From the NCBI GenBank assembly GCA_900538575.1, contig UPZA01000006.1, forward strand, positions 77,788-141,787: a stretch of DNA of 64,000 bases, written 5' to 3'. The DNA is from an uncultured Ruminococcus sp. Its GTDB lineage: Bacteria > Bacillota > Clostridia > Oscillospirales > Ruminococcaceae. The notes beneath the pieces are model-generated. The model made no database searches and was not told the origin of the DNA. It worked only from the letters and a program-made list of their open reading frames with translations. The stretch's first letter is position 1. Each line of letters starts with the position of its first letter. The translations under genes were made by a program, and so were the position numbers. Positions 19,247 to 27,644 of this stretch are shown piece after piece.

Positions 19247-19269
19247 ATAATAGACTCCCGGAGGAAATA

Positions 19270-21093
19270 ATGAATAATCGTTTAAAGTATCTTCAGCAAA
19301 AAACATTAAGATTGACAGTTTCTCCGGGCGTTTATATTATGAAAGATGAAAACGGCGGTATTATATATATTGGCAAGGCTAAGAATCTGAAAAATCGTGT
19401 TTCCAGTTATTTCAGAAGTAATCCCGATCATACTCCAAAAGTTGCCAAGATGGTTGAAAACGTTTTTGATTACGATTTTATTGTGACTGATAGTGAATAT
19501 GAGGCGCTGTTGCTTGAATGCAGTCTAATAAAGCAGCATAAACCTAAGTATAATATTTTACTTAAAGACGATAAGGGTTATCATTATATAAAAATTTCAG
19601 ATGAAGCCTACCCTCGTATTACTGCTGAAAAGAAATGCGATAACTGCGGAACATTTTTAGGACCTTATATGAGCTCATATATTGCTACCCAGACTGTAAG
19701 AGAGGTTAATAAAGCCTTTAAGCTGCCTACATGTAAATTAAAATTTACCGGAAATCAGAAAAAATTACGTCCATGTCTTAATTATCATATTAATCAATGT
19801 GTCGGTGTATGCACTGGTGATATCAGTCGGGAAGAATACATGAATATTGTCGGTCAGGCTTTGGATTATATAAAGAACGGAAGCGAATCGTCTGTTAAGA
19901 GCCTGCAGCTTGAGATGGAAAGAGCTGCTGAAAATCTTGATTTTGAACGCGCCGCAAAAATAAGGGACAGAATTAAAGCTATTTCAAAATCAAATCAGAC
20001 GCAGAAAATTCTTGATTTAAATATGGGAAACTGTGATATTATAGCCTCAGTCAAAAGTCCTTATGGCTCGTGTATTTCAATTTTGATGTACAGAGAAAAC
20101 AGACTTTATGATAAGTCTTCTTATTATTTTTCTATAAATGAATATGAGGAAAATTTAATGGAAACATTTGTATTACAATACTATATTGATAAAACAATTA
20201 TGCCGAAAAATATTTATTTTGACAGTGAATTTCAAAATTATCAGCTTATAAATGAAGCGCTTAATAAAAAATTCAATAAGAATATAAAATTTATATTTCC
20301 TAAAAAGGGAAGCATGCTTAAATATGTTATGATGGCTAAAAATAATGCTGAAGAGTATTTGTCTATAAAAAATAACAGAACTGGCAAAGAAATAGAGGCT
20401 CTTGATCAGCTTGGGGAAATTTTAGGACTTAAAAAGCCGCCTATGTATATAGAGGCTTATGATATATCCAATTATTCTTCGTCTTCAATGGTTGCAGGAA
20501 TGATAGTATTTGAAAATGGACGTCCTCTGAAAAAAGCATATAAGCGCTTTTCAATCAAGGATAACGTTACTCAAAATGACTACGCATGTATGCAGGAGGT
20601 TTTGAAAAGACGTTTTAACGAGTACACAAAAGGTAGCGACGAGGGTTTTTCAAAGCTTCCTGATCTTATTTTTCTTGACGGCGGTCAGGGACATGTCAAT
20701 GCAGTTAAAAACGCTCTTAGGGATTATAATATAGAAGTTCCCATTTTTGGATTGGTTAAGGATAATAAACATAGAACAAGAGCAATTTCAACTGACGGCG
20801 GGGAAATAGAGGTTTCAAGGAATAAACAGGCGTTTATATTAATGACCAAAATTCAAGACGAAGTTCATAGATTTTCGATTTCATACATGAAATCAAAGCA
20901 CACTAAAAGCAGTATTAATTTTGAGCTTACTAAGGTCAAGGGAATAGGCGTAAAAAAATCTCAGAAGCTGATGCTGAAATATAAAACTATTGCTAATCTG
21001 AAAAACGCCGGTCCAGAAGACTTATCGGAAACAGCAGGAGTAAATATCAATATAGCTAACGAGCTATATAATTTTATTCAGAATGAATTATAA
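19270..21093 (+). CDS. uvrC: UvrABC system protein C
   Basis: Dual-incision nuclease of nucleotide excision repair. 607 residues with all domains in order: GIY-YIG 3'-nuclease (GVYIMKDENGGIIYIGKAKNLKNR region, about 18-41), a cysteine-rich stretch, the UVR/UvrB-interaction motif (about 205-240, AAENLDFERAAKIRDRI), the RNase H-like 5'-nuclease (IFLDGGQGHVNA, about 464-475) and C-terminal helix-hairpin-helix. ATG 19270 follows CGGAGGAAATA. Confidence 0.97.
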   Translation: MNNRLKYLQQKTLRLTVSPGVYIMKDENGGIIYIGKAKNLKNRVSSYFRSNPDHTPKVAKMVENVFDYDFIVTDSEYEALLLECSLIKQHKPKYNILLKDDKGYHYIKISDEAYPRITAEKKCDNCGTFLGPYMSSYIATQTVREVNKAFKLPTCKLKFTGNQKKLRPCLNYHINQCVGVCTGDISREEYMNIVGQALDYIKNGSESSVKSLQLEMERAAENLDFERAAKIRDRIKAISKSNQTQKILDLNMGNCDIIASVKSPYGSCISILMYRENRLYDKSSYYFSINEYEENLMETFVLQYYIDKTIMPKNIYFDSEFQNYQLINEALNKKFNKNIKFIFPKKGSMLKYVMMAKNNAEEYLSIKNNRTGKEIEALDQLGEILGLKKPPMYIEAYDISNYSSSSMVAGMIVFENGRPLKKAYKRFSIKDNVTQNDYACMQEVLKRRFNEYTKGSDEGFSKLPDLIFLDGGQGHVNAVKNALRDYNIEVPIFGLVKDNKHRTRAISTDGGEIEVSRNKQAFILMTKIQDEVHRFSISYMKSKHTKSSINFELTKVKGIGVKKSQKLMLKYKTIANLKNAGPEDLSETAGVNINIANELYNFIQNEL

Positions 21094-21135
21094 CGATTTA
21101 CGGCTGAATTTAAATGTTGATATTGGAGAGTGAAT

Positions 21136-21684
21136 ATGAGAGTAATTACCGGTTTTGCAAGAGGAAAGAAATTAGTAACGCTTGACGGGAATGATATTAG
21201 ACCGACTACCGACAGAGTAAAGGAAGGAATATTTTCATCAATACAATTTGATTTGGAAGGAGCTTCAGTTCTCGATTTATTTGCAGGCAGCGGTCAACTT
21301 GGTATTGAGGCATTGAGCAGAGGAGCGGATAAAGCTTATTTTGTTGATAATTCTAAAAAATCTCTTGAAACAGTAAAGAAAAACTTGGCTATTACTGGTT
21401 TAGAAAATAAATCAAAATTGTTTAACATGAATGGACATGATTTTCTGAAAATAACGGATCAGAAGTTTGATTTTATTTTCTTAGATCCGCCGTATGATAT
21501 GGGAATTTTGACAGAAATTTTGCCGGATTTATGCAATAAGCTGAAGTCCGGCGGAAAAATATTTTGTGAGCATGAAAAAAATCTTGTTCTTCCTGACGAA
21601 ATTAATAATTTAAGGTTGAAAAAGATTTATAAGTATGGTAAAATAAAAGTATCGTTATATTGTCTGTCCGGGGAGGATTCTTAA
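21136..21684 (+). CDS. rsmD: 16S rRNA (guanine-966-N2)-methyltransferase
   Basis: SAM-dependent methylation of 16S rRNA. 182 residues from ATG 21136, chosen over an in-frame GTG 6 bases earlier because of the spacing to GGAG (21125-21128). The N-terminus MRVITGFARGKKL, the motif I VLDLFAGSGQLGIEALSRGA (about 45-64) and catalytic FLDPPYD (about 115-121) are diagnostic. One base separates its stop from coaD, a conserved pairing in Firmicutes. Confidence 0.95.
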   Translation: MRVITGFARGKKLVTLDGNDIRPTTDRVKEGIFSSIQFDLEGASVLDLFAGSGQLGIEALSRGADKAYFVDNSKKSLETVKKNLAITGLENKSKLFNMNGHDFLKITDQKFDFIFLDPPYDMGILTEILPDLCNKLKSGGKIFCEHEKNLVLPDEINNLRLKKIYKYGKIKVSLYCLSGEDS

Positions 21685-21685
21685 A

Positions 21686-22171
21686 TTGAGGAAGATTGCT
21701 GTATGTCCCGGAAGCTTTGATCCAATAACTTTCGGACATCTTGACATAATAAAAAGGGCCTCGACGCTGTTTGATAAAGTAATCGTTTTAATATCTGTAA
21801 ATTCTGCAAAGAAACCCAGCTTTTCATTGTATGAACGAATGATGATGATAGAACGAAATACCGGACAGTTTGATAATGTGGTTATAGATATATTGGACGG
21901 TCTGCTTGCGGACTATGTTAAGGATGTCGGTGCAATCGCTATTGTCAAGGGATTGAGAGCTGTCAGTGACTTTGAATATGAATTCCAAATGGCGCTGGCA
22001 AACAAAAAGCTTTATTCAGGGGCGGAAACTGTTTTTTTAACGACGTCCGCTGAAAATATGTATTTAAGCTCAAGCGTTGTAAAACAGATTGCTGAATACG
22101 GCGGTAACATAAGTTCGTTTGTTCCTGAAAATGTACTGGAGTTTATTCAAAGCAGACTTGTAAAGGAGTAA
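21686..22171 (+). CDS. coaD: Phosphopantetheine adenylyltransferase
   Basis: Fourth step of coenzyme A synthesis. 161 residues with a TTG start placed after GGGGAGG. The nucleotidyltransferase HIGH-type motif is in CPGSFDPITFGHLDII (residues 7-22) and the ISS-type motif is YLSSSVVKQIA (about 123-133). The gene for the next CoA enzyme, coaE, is separate at 29963 in this window. Confidence 0.96.
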   Translation: MRKIAVCPGSFDPITFGHLDIIKRASTLFDKVIVLISVNSAKKPSFSLYERMMMIERNTGQFDNVVIDILDGLLADYVKDVGAIAIVKGLRAVSDFEYEFQMALANKKLYSGAETVFLTTSAENMYLSSSVVKQIAEYGGNISSFVPENVLEFIQSRLVKE

Positions 22172-22174
22172 AAA

Positions 22175-22627
22175 ATGAATAAGATTGATGATATTTTGGA
22201 TGAAATGGATGATGTTATTGATAAGGCAAAACCGTTTCCGTTCGCCGGCAATAAATATATTGCAAATACTGATCGTTTAAGAGAACTTATTGATGATGCG
22301 AGGCTGCATTTGCCCTCTGAAATAAAAGAGGCAAGAAACGTTGTTTTTGATAAAAACAGGATTTTGAATGAAGCTAAGGAAAAAGCTGAGGCTATAATAA
22401 ACCAGGCAGAAAAAAGGGCTGCTTCTATTGTTTCTCAGGACGCTATAGTTAAGGAAGCGACTAAAAAGGCCTATGATATTCTAACAAAAGCAAAAACTGC
22501 GGCTAACCAAATGAAAAAGGAAGCCAGCGAATATACAGATAGTCTTATGAACAAAACTGAAAGGTTTATGACAGCGGTTTTACAGGATGTCCGTAAAACT
22601 AAAAGTGAATTAAGAGATAAAAGATGA
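22175..22627 (+). CDS. Coiled-coil protein downstream of coaD
   Basis: 150-residue, highly charged, alpha-helical cytoplasmic protein without signal or membrane segment. Residues about 45-145 read as continuous coiled coil rich in Ala/Glu/Lys, resembling ATP synthase b-type or DivIVA-type helices. The fixed position after rsmD-coaD is shared by many Clostridia, where it is annotated only as an ATPase-like hypothetical. Function is unknown. A strong terminator follows. Confidence 0.8.
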   Translation: MNKIDDILDEMDDVIDKAKPFPFAGNKYIANTDRLRELIDDARLHLPSEIKEARNVVFDKNRILNEAKEKAEAIINQAEKRAASIVSQDAIVKEATKKAYDILTKAKTAANQMKKEASEYTDSLMNKTERFMTAVLQDVRKTKSELRDKR

Positions 22628-22632
22628 TGTTT

Positions 22633-22671
22633 AAAACGCATAAATTAAAGTTTATGCGTTTTGATTTTTTA
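22633..22671 (+). terminator. Intrinsic terminator of the uvrC-rsmD-coaD region
   Basis: Perfect 12-bp stem AAAACGCATAAA/TTTATGCGTTTT (22633-22644 and 22651-22662) with a six-base loop and a T-rich tail. Confidence 0.92.
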
Positions 22672-22701
22672 TTATTCAATAAATAATTTCTGTGAAATGT
22701 C

Positions 22702-22730
22702 TTGACAAATATTCCGTAGGATGTTATAAT
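22702..22730 (+). promoter_or_regulatory. Consensus promoter of the CNNM transporter gene
   Basis: TTGACA (22702-22707), 17-base spacer, TATAAT (22725-22730): both hexamers match the vegetative consensus. Start of transcription would be near 22737, leaving a leader of about 170 bases before the gene. Confidence 0.88.
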
Positions 22731-22736
22731 CTTGTC

Positions 22737-22907
22737 AATATATGAATTTGAGGTGATAATGCAGTATGGACAGCAGTGACGACGATAATAATAACTGCTA
22801 TTTTTTAATCAATGTAATAATATACGGGCATGGTCTGCACTTTTTGTGTTAGATTATGCCTTTTTGTGTCTTTATGTAAATATCGATTAAATTTTTGGAG
22901 GATATAA
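22737..22907 (+). promoter_or_regulatory. Attenuator-like leader of the CNNM gene with tiny ORF and terminator
   Basis: After the promoter comes GAGGTGA (22750-22756) and a six-codon ORF, MQYGQQ-stop (22759-22779). A short hairpin AGCAGT/ACTGCT (22772-22799) with six Ts follows. A stronger stem then runs from GGCATGGTCTGCAC (22827-22840) to 22846-22860, 14 pairs with three G-T and one bulge, followed by TTTTTG (22861-22866): an intrinsic terminator inside the leader, 42 bases before the coding start. This implies conditional termination. The sensed signal is unknown, and I could not identify a clear antiterminator. Confidence 0.62.
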
Positions 22908-24230
22908 ATGTTTTGGCAGTTATTATTACAGGTTATATTAATTTTTCTTAATGCAGTATTTGCATGCGCTGAAATTGCGGTAATATCAATAAATGACGCA
23001 AAGCTTGATAAACTGGCTTCAAGCGGCGACAAACGAGCTAAGCGTCTTAAAAATCTCACTAACCAGCCGTCAAGATTTCTTGCGACAATACAGGTTGCTA
23101 TTACGCTTTCCGGATTTATCGGTTCAGCGTTTGCAGCGGATAATTTCGCGGAGCCTCTGGCAAGGGCTGCAGTTAATTTAGGAATTCCGCTGTCTGAAAG
23201 CGTATTAAAAAGTATTTCAGTAGTTTTGATTACATTGGTTCTTTCCTATTTTACTTTAATATTCGGAGAGCTTGTACCTAAAAGATTAGCGATGAAAAAA
23301 TCCGAATCGCTCGCTTTAGGAATGTCCGGATTGATATCGTTTATTTCAAAGCTGTTTGCACCTATTGTATGGCTGCTCAATATTTCAACCAACGCAGTGC
23401 TTCATTTGCTTGGTATAGATCCTGAAAGCGATGACGACAATGTTACTGAGGAAGAAATATTGATGATGTCCGACGCGGGGGCTGAAAAGGGAACTATAGA
23501 TGAAGAGGATAACAGAATTATAAAGAATATTTTTGCTTTCGATGATCTTACCGTGGATCAGGTTTGTACGCATCGTACAGAAGTCAAATATTTATCTATT
23601 GATGAAAGCGACGAGGAATGGTGCGAGACGATATATAAAAGCAGGCATAGTAAGTTTCCGGTTTGCGGAAGTAAAATTGACAATGTTCTGGGTATTTTAG
23701 ATGTAAGAGATTATTTTTGCCTTGATGATAAAAGCAAGGAAAGCGTAATGAAAAATGCGGTGAAGGAACCGTATTTTGTACATGAATACATGAAGGCGGA
23801 TGTATTATTTGATAATATGAAGAAACATGACGCAGATCATTTTGCCGTTGTTATTGACGAATACGGCGGCGTCAACGGTATTGTAACTGTTACTGATCTG
23901 GTAGAGAAGCTTGTCGGAGATTTTTCTGAAATTCTTCCGGATGAAATGTCTGAAAAAATAGAAAAGACCGGTGAAAATGAATGGTGCGCTTCAGGAATTG
24001 TTCCTCTTACTGAAGTTGCTCAAGCGCTTAAGATTGATCTTCCAACGGATAAATTTGATACTGTAGGAGGATATCTGATGTCCTTTTCAGGATCGTTTCC
24101 AAAGGATAATACGATGACATTTGTTGAGACTGATGTTTTAAAGGCGGAAATAATTCAGGTTAGGAATCATAGAATAGAAAAATGCCTTTTGAAAGTAAAA
24201 ATAGATGAAAAATTAGATAACATAGATTGA
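22908..24230 (+). CDS. CNNM/CorC (HlyC family) transporter with CBS domains
   Basis: 440-residue integral membrane protein of the DUF21/CNNM family, implicated in magnesium or other divalent-ion efflux. The transmembrane CNNM domain occupies about 1-185, a CBS pair about 205-330 (including VVIDEYGGVNGIVTVTDLVE) and a CorC_HlyC domain about 345-430. Its ribosome site TTGGAGGATA is strong. The -35 of the next gene's promoter overlaps its stop codon. Older annotations call this family hemolysin; haemolysis is not implied. Confidence 0.92.
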   Translation: MFWQLLLQVILIFLNAVFACAEIAVISINDAKLDKLASSGDKRAKRLKNLTNQPSRFLATIQVAITLSGFIGSAFAADNFAEPLARAAVNLGIPLSESVLKSISVVLITLVLSYFTLIFGELVPKRLAMKKSESLALGMSGLISFISKLFAPIVWLLNISTNAVLHLLGIDPESDDDNVTEEEILMMSDAGAEKGTIDEEDNRIIKNIFAFDDLTVDQVCTHRTEVKYLSIDESDEEWCETIYKSRHSKFPVCGSKIDNVLGILDVRDYFCLDDKSKESVMKNAVKEPYFVHEYMKADVLFDNMKKHDADHFAVVIDEYGGVNGIVTVTDLVEKLVGDFSEILPDEMSEKIEKTGENEWCASGIVPLTEVAQALKIDLPTDKFDTVGGYLMSFSGSFPKDNTMTFVETDVLKAEIIQVRNHRIEKCLLKVKIDEKLDNID

Positions 24231-24255
24231 CAATAAATTCTTATTATGATATAAT
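24227..24255 (+). promoter_or_regulatory. Consensus promoter of the ABC-F gene
   Basis: TTGACA (24227-24232) overlaps the stop codon of the preceding gene; after 17 bases comes TATAAT (24250-24255). Predicted transcription start near 24262. Confidence 0.88.
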
Positions 24256-24261
24256 AATATC

Positions 24262-24485
24262 ATTAAATGAGATTTGAGGTGAAAAAATGCGCAATATTTT
24301 CTGCTGATTGATTTAAGGCGCTTCAAAGTGTTAGTGATGAATGATTTCATTCATTTTATTTGCTGTGCCTATCCGCAGAAAATATGCCTTTTTGCCTGAA
24401 TTATAGGGTGGATTATGCCTTTTCCTTCTTGATTTATACAGGTGCAGGATTTTCTGCGGCTTGTATTAATTAAGGAGGTATTTTT
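24262..24485 (+). promoter_or_regulatory. Leader-peptide attenuator controlling the ABC-F resistance gene
   Basis: A ribosome site GAGGTGA (24276-24282) precedes a tiny ORF MRNIFC-stop (24287-24307). Its coding sequence ATATTTTCTGC (24294-24304, arm A) is perfectly complementary to GCAGAAAATAT (24375-24385, arm B), extendable by two GC pairs past one bulge and followed by CTTTTTG, so A:B is a terminator. Arm B also pairs perfectly, as CCGCAGAAAAT (24373-24383), with ATTTTCTGCGG (24449-24459, arm C), forming an exclusive antiterminator. A second mini-ORF, MPFPS-stop (24415-24432), follows GGGTGG. A ribosome stalled on the first peptide would mask A and allow B:C. Confidence 0.8.
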
Positions 24486-25964
24486 ATGTCATTGATAAAT
24501 GTCAGCAATCTTACTTTTTCATATTCTGACGATTATGATAATGTTTTTGAAAATGTAAGCTTTCAAATTGATACGAATTGGCGATTGGGATTCATAGGAA
24601 GAAATGGAAGAGGTAAAACGACCTTTTTCCGTATATTGTCAGGAGAGCTTGAATACAAGGGAAAAATTACGTCGACTGTATCCTTTGAATACTTTCCGTA
24701 TAATTTATCCGATGTAAATCAATATACGATTGATATAATACGGAATATAAGTTATGCTGAGGATTGGGAGATATATCGTGAGCTGTCATATTTGGAACTG
24801 TCGGACGATATCTTATACAGAGAATTTTTTACGCTTTCAAATGGAGAACAGACAAAAGCGTTACTAGCCGCAATGTTTCTAAAACGTAATTCTTTTCTTC
24901 TTATAGACGAACCGACTAATCACCTTGACGCCTACGGAAGAGAACTGCTTTCTCAATATCTTAATAGAAAAAAAGGATTTATACTTATATCTCATGACAG
25001 AAGCTTTCTGGACGGATGTATAGATCATGTTTTGTCAATAAACCGTAGAAATATTGAAATACAGAAGGGAAATTATTCTTCATGGCAGTATAATAAGGAC
25101 CTGAAAGATAATTTCGAGCTGTCTCAAAATGCAAAGCTTAAAAAGGATATAAAAAGGCTCAGTGAGGCGGCGGATAAGGTATCAAAATGGTCCGAAAGCT
25201 CCGAAAAATCTAAGTTTGGGACAAGAAATTCCGGCCTTAGACCTGACAGGGGATATATTGGGCATAAATCTGCGAAGATGATGTCAAGATCATTGAATAT
25301 TAAAGAAAGAGTTGAGAAATCCTTAAATGAAAAATCAGAATTATTAAAGAATTATGAAGAAACAGAGGATTTAAAAATATCTGTATCAGATTTCTACGCT
25401 AATAGAATTTTGGCTCTTGATAACATTTATGTTAAGTATAACGGAAAAACAATTTGCAGTGGTATAAGCTTTGATATAAACAGAGGCGAGAAAGTTGTTT
25501 TGCAAGGCCGCAATGGCTGCGGAAAATCAAGTATACTCAAGCTTATATGCGGAGATAACATTGATTATGACGGTAATTTATATAAATCAGCTCAGTTGAA
25601 AATATCATATATACCTCAGGACGTATCTGATCTTCATGGAACAATTGAGGATTTTGCATTGAAAAGAAATATTGATTTAAGTCAGCTTTTAACAATATTA
25701 AAAAAGCTTGGATTTGACCGTAAGCACTTTTTGAAGGATATCGGAAGCTTCAGCGAGGGACAAAAGAAGAAAACAGCTGTTGCCGCAAGCTTCTGCACTC
25801 CTGCACATATTTATATATGGGACGAGCCGCTTAACTATATAGATATAATCTCAAGAATTCAAATAGAAAATGCGGTAATGAAATATAGCCCCACGTTGCT
25901 TTTGGTTGAGCATGATGAAGCATTTTGCGAAAAAATTGCCGATAAAACAATTATAATTAAATAA
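24486..25964 (+). CDS. ABC-F ribosomal protection ATPase, Lsa-type
   Basis: 492-residue soluble protein with two ATP-binding cassettes and no membrane segment. Cassette 1 has Walker A GRNGRGKT (38-45), signature LSNGEQ (117-122) and Walker B/catalytic LLIDEPTNHLD (138-148). Cassette 2 has GRNGCGKS (341-348), FSEGQKKK and WDEPLNYID. The inter-cassette linker (about 205-300) contains the block FGTRNSGLRPDRGYIGHKSAKMM typical of Lsa/Vga-like antibiotic-resistance ABC-F proteins. These eject lincosamides, pleuromutilins and streptogramin A from the ribosome. Resistance range is inferred from family only. The attenuator in front supports an antibiotic-inducible role. Confidence 0.9.
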   Translation: MSLINVSNLTFSYSDDYDNVFENVSFQIDTNWRLGFIGRNGRGKTTFFRILSGELEYKGKITSTVSFEYFPYNLSDVNQYTIDIIRNISYAEDWEIYRELSYLELSDDILYREFFTLSNGEQTKALLAAMFLKRNSFLLIDEPTNHLDAYGRELLSQYLNRKKGFILISHDRSFLDGCIDHVLSINRRNIEIQKGNYSSWQYNKDLKDNFELSQNAKLKKDIKRLSEAADKVSKWSESSEKSKFGTRNSGLRPDRGYIGHKSAKMMSRSLNIKERVEKSLNEKSELLKNYEETEDLKISVSDFYANRILALDNIYVKYNGKTICSGISFDINRGEKVVLQGRNGCGKSSILKLICGDNIDYDGNLYKSAQLKISYIPQDVSDLHGTIEDFALKRNIDLSQLLTILKKLGFDRKHFLKDIGSFSEGQKKKTAVAASFCTPAHIYIWDEPLNYIDIISRIQIENAVMKYSPTLLLVEHDEAFCEKIADKTIIIK

Positions 25965-25970
25965 ATTATA

Positions 25971-26004
25971 AACCCCGCAATGTATAAAAATACTTCGCGG
26001 GGTT
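25971..26004. terminator. Bidirectional terminator between convergent genes
   Basis: AACCCCGC (25971-25978) pairs with GCGGGGTT (25997-26004) between the ABC-F gene and the convergent S1-domain gene. T-runs on either side are modest. Confidence 0.7.
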
Positions 26005-26009
26005 ATAAA

Positions 26010-26930
26010 TTAAAATATTGTTTCAATTACCTTTGATGAATTCTCCGGCGTATATATCCAGTGTGAAATATGTTTGTCGTTTATAAAATACTGTAATTTA
26101 TCCGATTTATATTCCGCGTCAAAAACATCAACGGCAATAAGCTTAACCTTCATCTTATCCGGTATAATTGCTTTTATATAAACGCTGGCCTGCTGCCCAA
26201 CGCTTACATCATGACGAGGCTCGGCAAGTCCGGCAAGATTTGGAGTAAGCTCTATAAAAATACCGTAATCTTCAACCGAACGTACTATTCCGGAAACGGT
26301 TTCGCCGGTTTTGAACATTGCGGCATTTTCAATCCAGGTACCCAATAGCTCCTTATGAGACAACCAGATTCTTCCGTTATCAAGAGATTTTATTATTACT
26401 TTAATGTCCTGACCAACTTTAAATCTGTCCGAAGGATGTGATATTCTTGAGACTGAGATAGCGTCTATTGGTATAAGTGAAGGTATACCGCAGCCGACGT
26501 CTACAAAGCAGCCGAACTGTTCAAGGTGGGTAACCCTGGCAGGTATTATATCTCCGGGAGTTAAATTGTCTATGTATTCTGATTTGCATTGCTCCTGAAC
26601 AATCCTTCTTGACAAAACAGCAGTTTCATTTCCGTTTTTATCGCAGTTAATAGCAATAATTTTGAAGCAAACTGGTTTGTTAACCTTTGATATAAGAGCT
26701 ATATCCCGTGTAGTTCCATCGTCTATTCCTATTGCGCCTTCAATTCTGGGAATTATTCCTTTCATACAGGGAAAATCAATAATCATATTATGCTCGCCGT
26801 CGCAAACGCTCACCCGTCCTTCCAGTATTTTTCCTCCCGCCATGGCTTCATGTAAACCGGCGGATGAGGCAATCAGACGCTTATTTTCTGCCGTATTTAT
26901 AAGACAGCCCTCAGGTTGATATGCTTTCAT
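26010..26930 (-). CDS. S1-domain RNA-binding protein
   Basis: 306 residues. After a short N-terminal segment there is one degenerate and two clear S1/OB repeats: PGDIIPARVTHLEQFGCFVDVG onward (about 124-200) and TGETVSGIVRSVEDYGIFIEL onward (about 213-280). It is therefore predicted to bind RNA, probably on the ribosome, in the manner of short S1-like proteins of Firmicutes. No catalytic domain is present. The ribosome site GGCAAGGAATAA is adequate. Confidence 0.85.
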   Translation of the reverse strand: MKAYQPEGCLINTAENKRLIASSAGLHEAMAGGKILEGRVSVCDGEHNMIIDFPCMKGIIPRIEGAIGIDDGTTRDIALISKVNKPVCFKIIAINCDKNGNETAVLSRRIVQEQCKSEYIDNLTPGDIIPARVTHLEQFGCFVDVGCGIPSLIPIDAISVSRISHPSDRFKVGQDIKVIIKSLDNGRIWLSHKELLGTWIENAAMFKTGETVSGIVRSVEDYGIFIELTPNLAGLAEPRHDVSVGQQASVYIKAIIPDKMKVKLIAVDVFDAEYKSDKLQYFINDKHISHWIYTPENSSKVIETIF

Positions 26931-26952
26931 TTATTCCTTGCCTTTCCGATTC

Positions 26953-27114
26953 TTATGAATCTTTGATTTTTATTTTTTGACCGTAACATTGATACCCTGT
27001 CTTTACAGCTATTCCATAAAGACAAGGTTCATTAATTACCAGGTCTTTTCCGTCACTGCATGTACGGCTGATTAATTTATATGCTGAAAATTCAAACGTT
27101 ATTCTTTGTATTTG
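26953..27114 (-). other. Unrecognised open stretch in frame after the TGA of the preceding ORF
   Basis: Immediately after the TGA that ends the gene at 27115-27486, the same frame stays open for 53 codons to a TAA at 26953-26955. The translation has a protein-like composition, including LISRTCSDGKDLVINE and YGIAVKTGYQCYG. There is no ATG, GTG or TTG with a ribosome site at its beginning. It may be the remnant of a small gene that lost its start, or an extension cut off by a stop mutation. No family recognised. Confidence 0.4.
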
Positions 27115-27486
27115 TCAGCTGTGAATTTCATAGCCTCCGCAGGAAATCATATATTGTATTACCTTTTCTTTGTTTTTGTGCTCACAGGTAACTTCCATTC
27201 TTACGGATTTAGTCAGCAGTGGTTCCTTGACGGCTGCTGAAGTATCTATCGGTCTTGTAATCAGGCTTGTCGCATAATTATTTGAGTCCGCCGAATAGGG
27301 AAGCAGCATCATAATTTTTTCATGAGAAGTTATAAATGCTTCTTCACTGTCTGCGCAGCCCTTAAATTTATTTTTATTGGGGTAAATAATTATTTGCTTT
27401 TCACCATTTACTCTTTCTCTTATATATCTTGCGGCAGTTTCCGCAAATTCCACTGATTCGAATTCTCCGGTTATTTTAGTATACAT
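27115..27486 (-). CDS. Small conserved-looking protein of unknown function
   Basis: 123 residues, soluble, no signal peptide. It opens with the alternating pattern MYTKITGEFESVEFAETAARYIRE, which suggests a beta-alpha-beta (ferredoxin-like) fold, and closes with a similar KEKVIQYMISCGGYEI helix-strand. No catalytic motif is visible. A ribosome site GAGGAAA is present upstream on the minus strand. Divergent from the DUF951-prfA unit. I do not recognise the family. Confidence 0.62.
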   Translation of the reverse strand: MYTKITGEFESVEFAETAARYIRERVNGEKQIIIYPNKNKFKGCADSEEAFITSHEKIMMLLPYSADSNNYATSLITRPIDTSAAVKEPLLTKSVRMEVTCEHKNKEKVIQYMISCGGYEIHS

Positions 27487-27644
27487 TTTATTATTTGAAT
27501 GTGAGATTTCACATTTCCTCCTTGTCTTTTTTATTATTTTTCTATAAAAAAATAAAAATATTTGTAGAAAATGTTGCCTGAATGAAAAAAATAGGGTATA
27601 ATATATATTATATCTTTTTTAATCGAATTCGGAGAGAAAGCTTT

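Noticed and set aside
22908..24230. Hemolysin annotation for the CNNM protein
   Set aside because: The domain order is CNNM-CBS-CorC, a transporter family; haemolysis is a historical label.
24384..24473. A 29-codon ORF (starting MPFC) inside the ABC-F leader
   Set aside because: No ribosome site precedes it and its start coincides with the terminator arm; the shorter MRNIFC and MPFPS ORFs have better sites.
27115..27117. TGA as a possible selenocysteine codon
   Set aside because: No SECIS-like hairpin follows directly, the upstream protein ends naturally, and no selenoprotein family matches.
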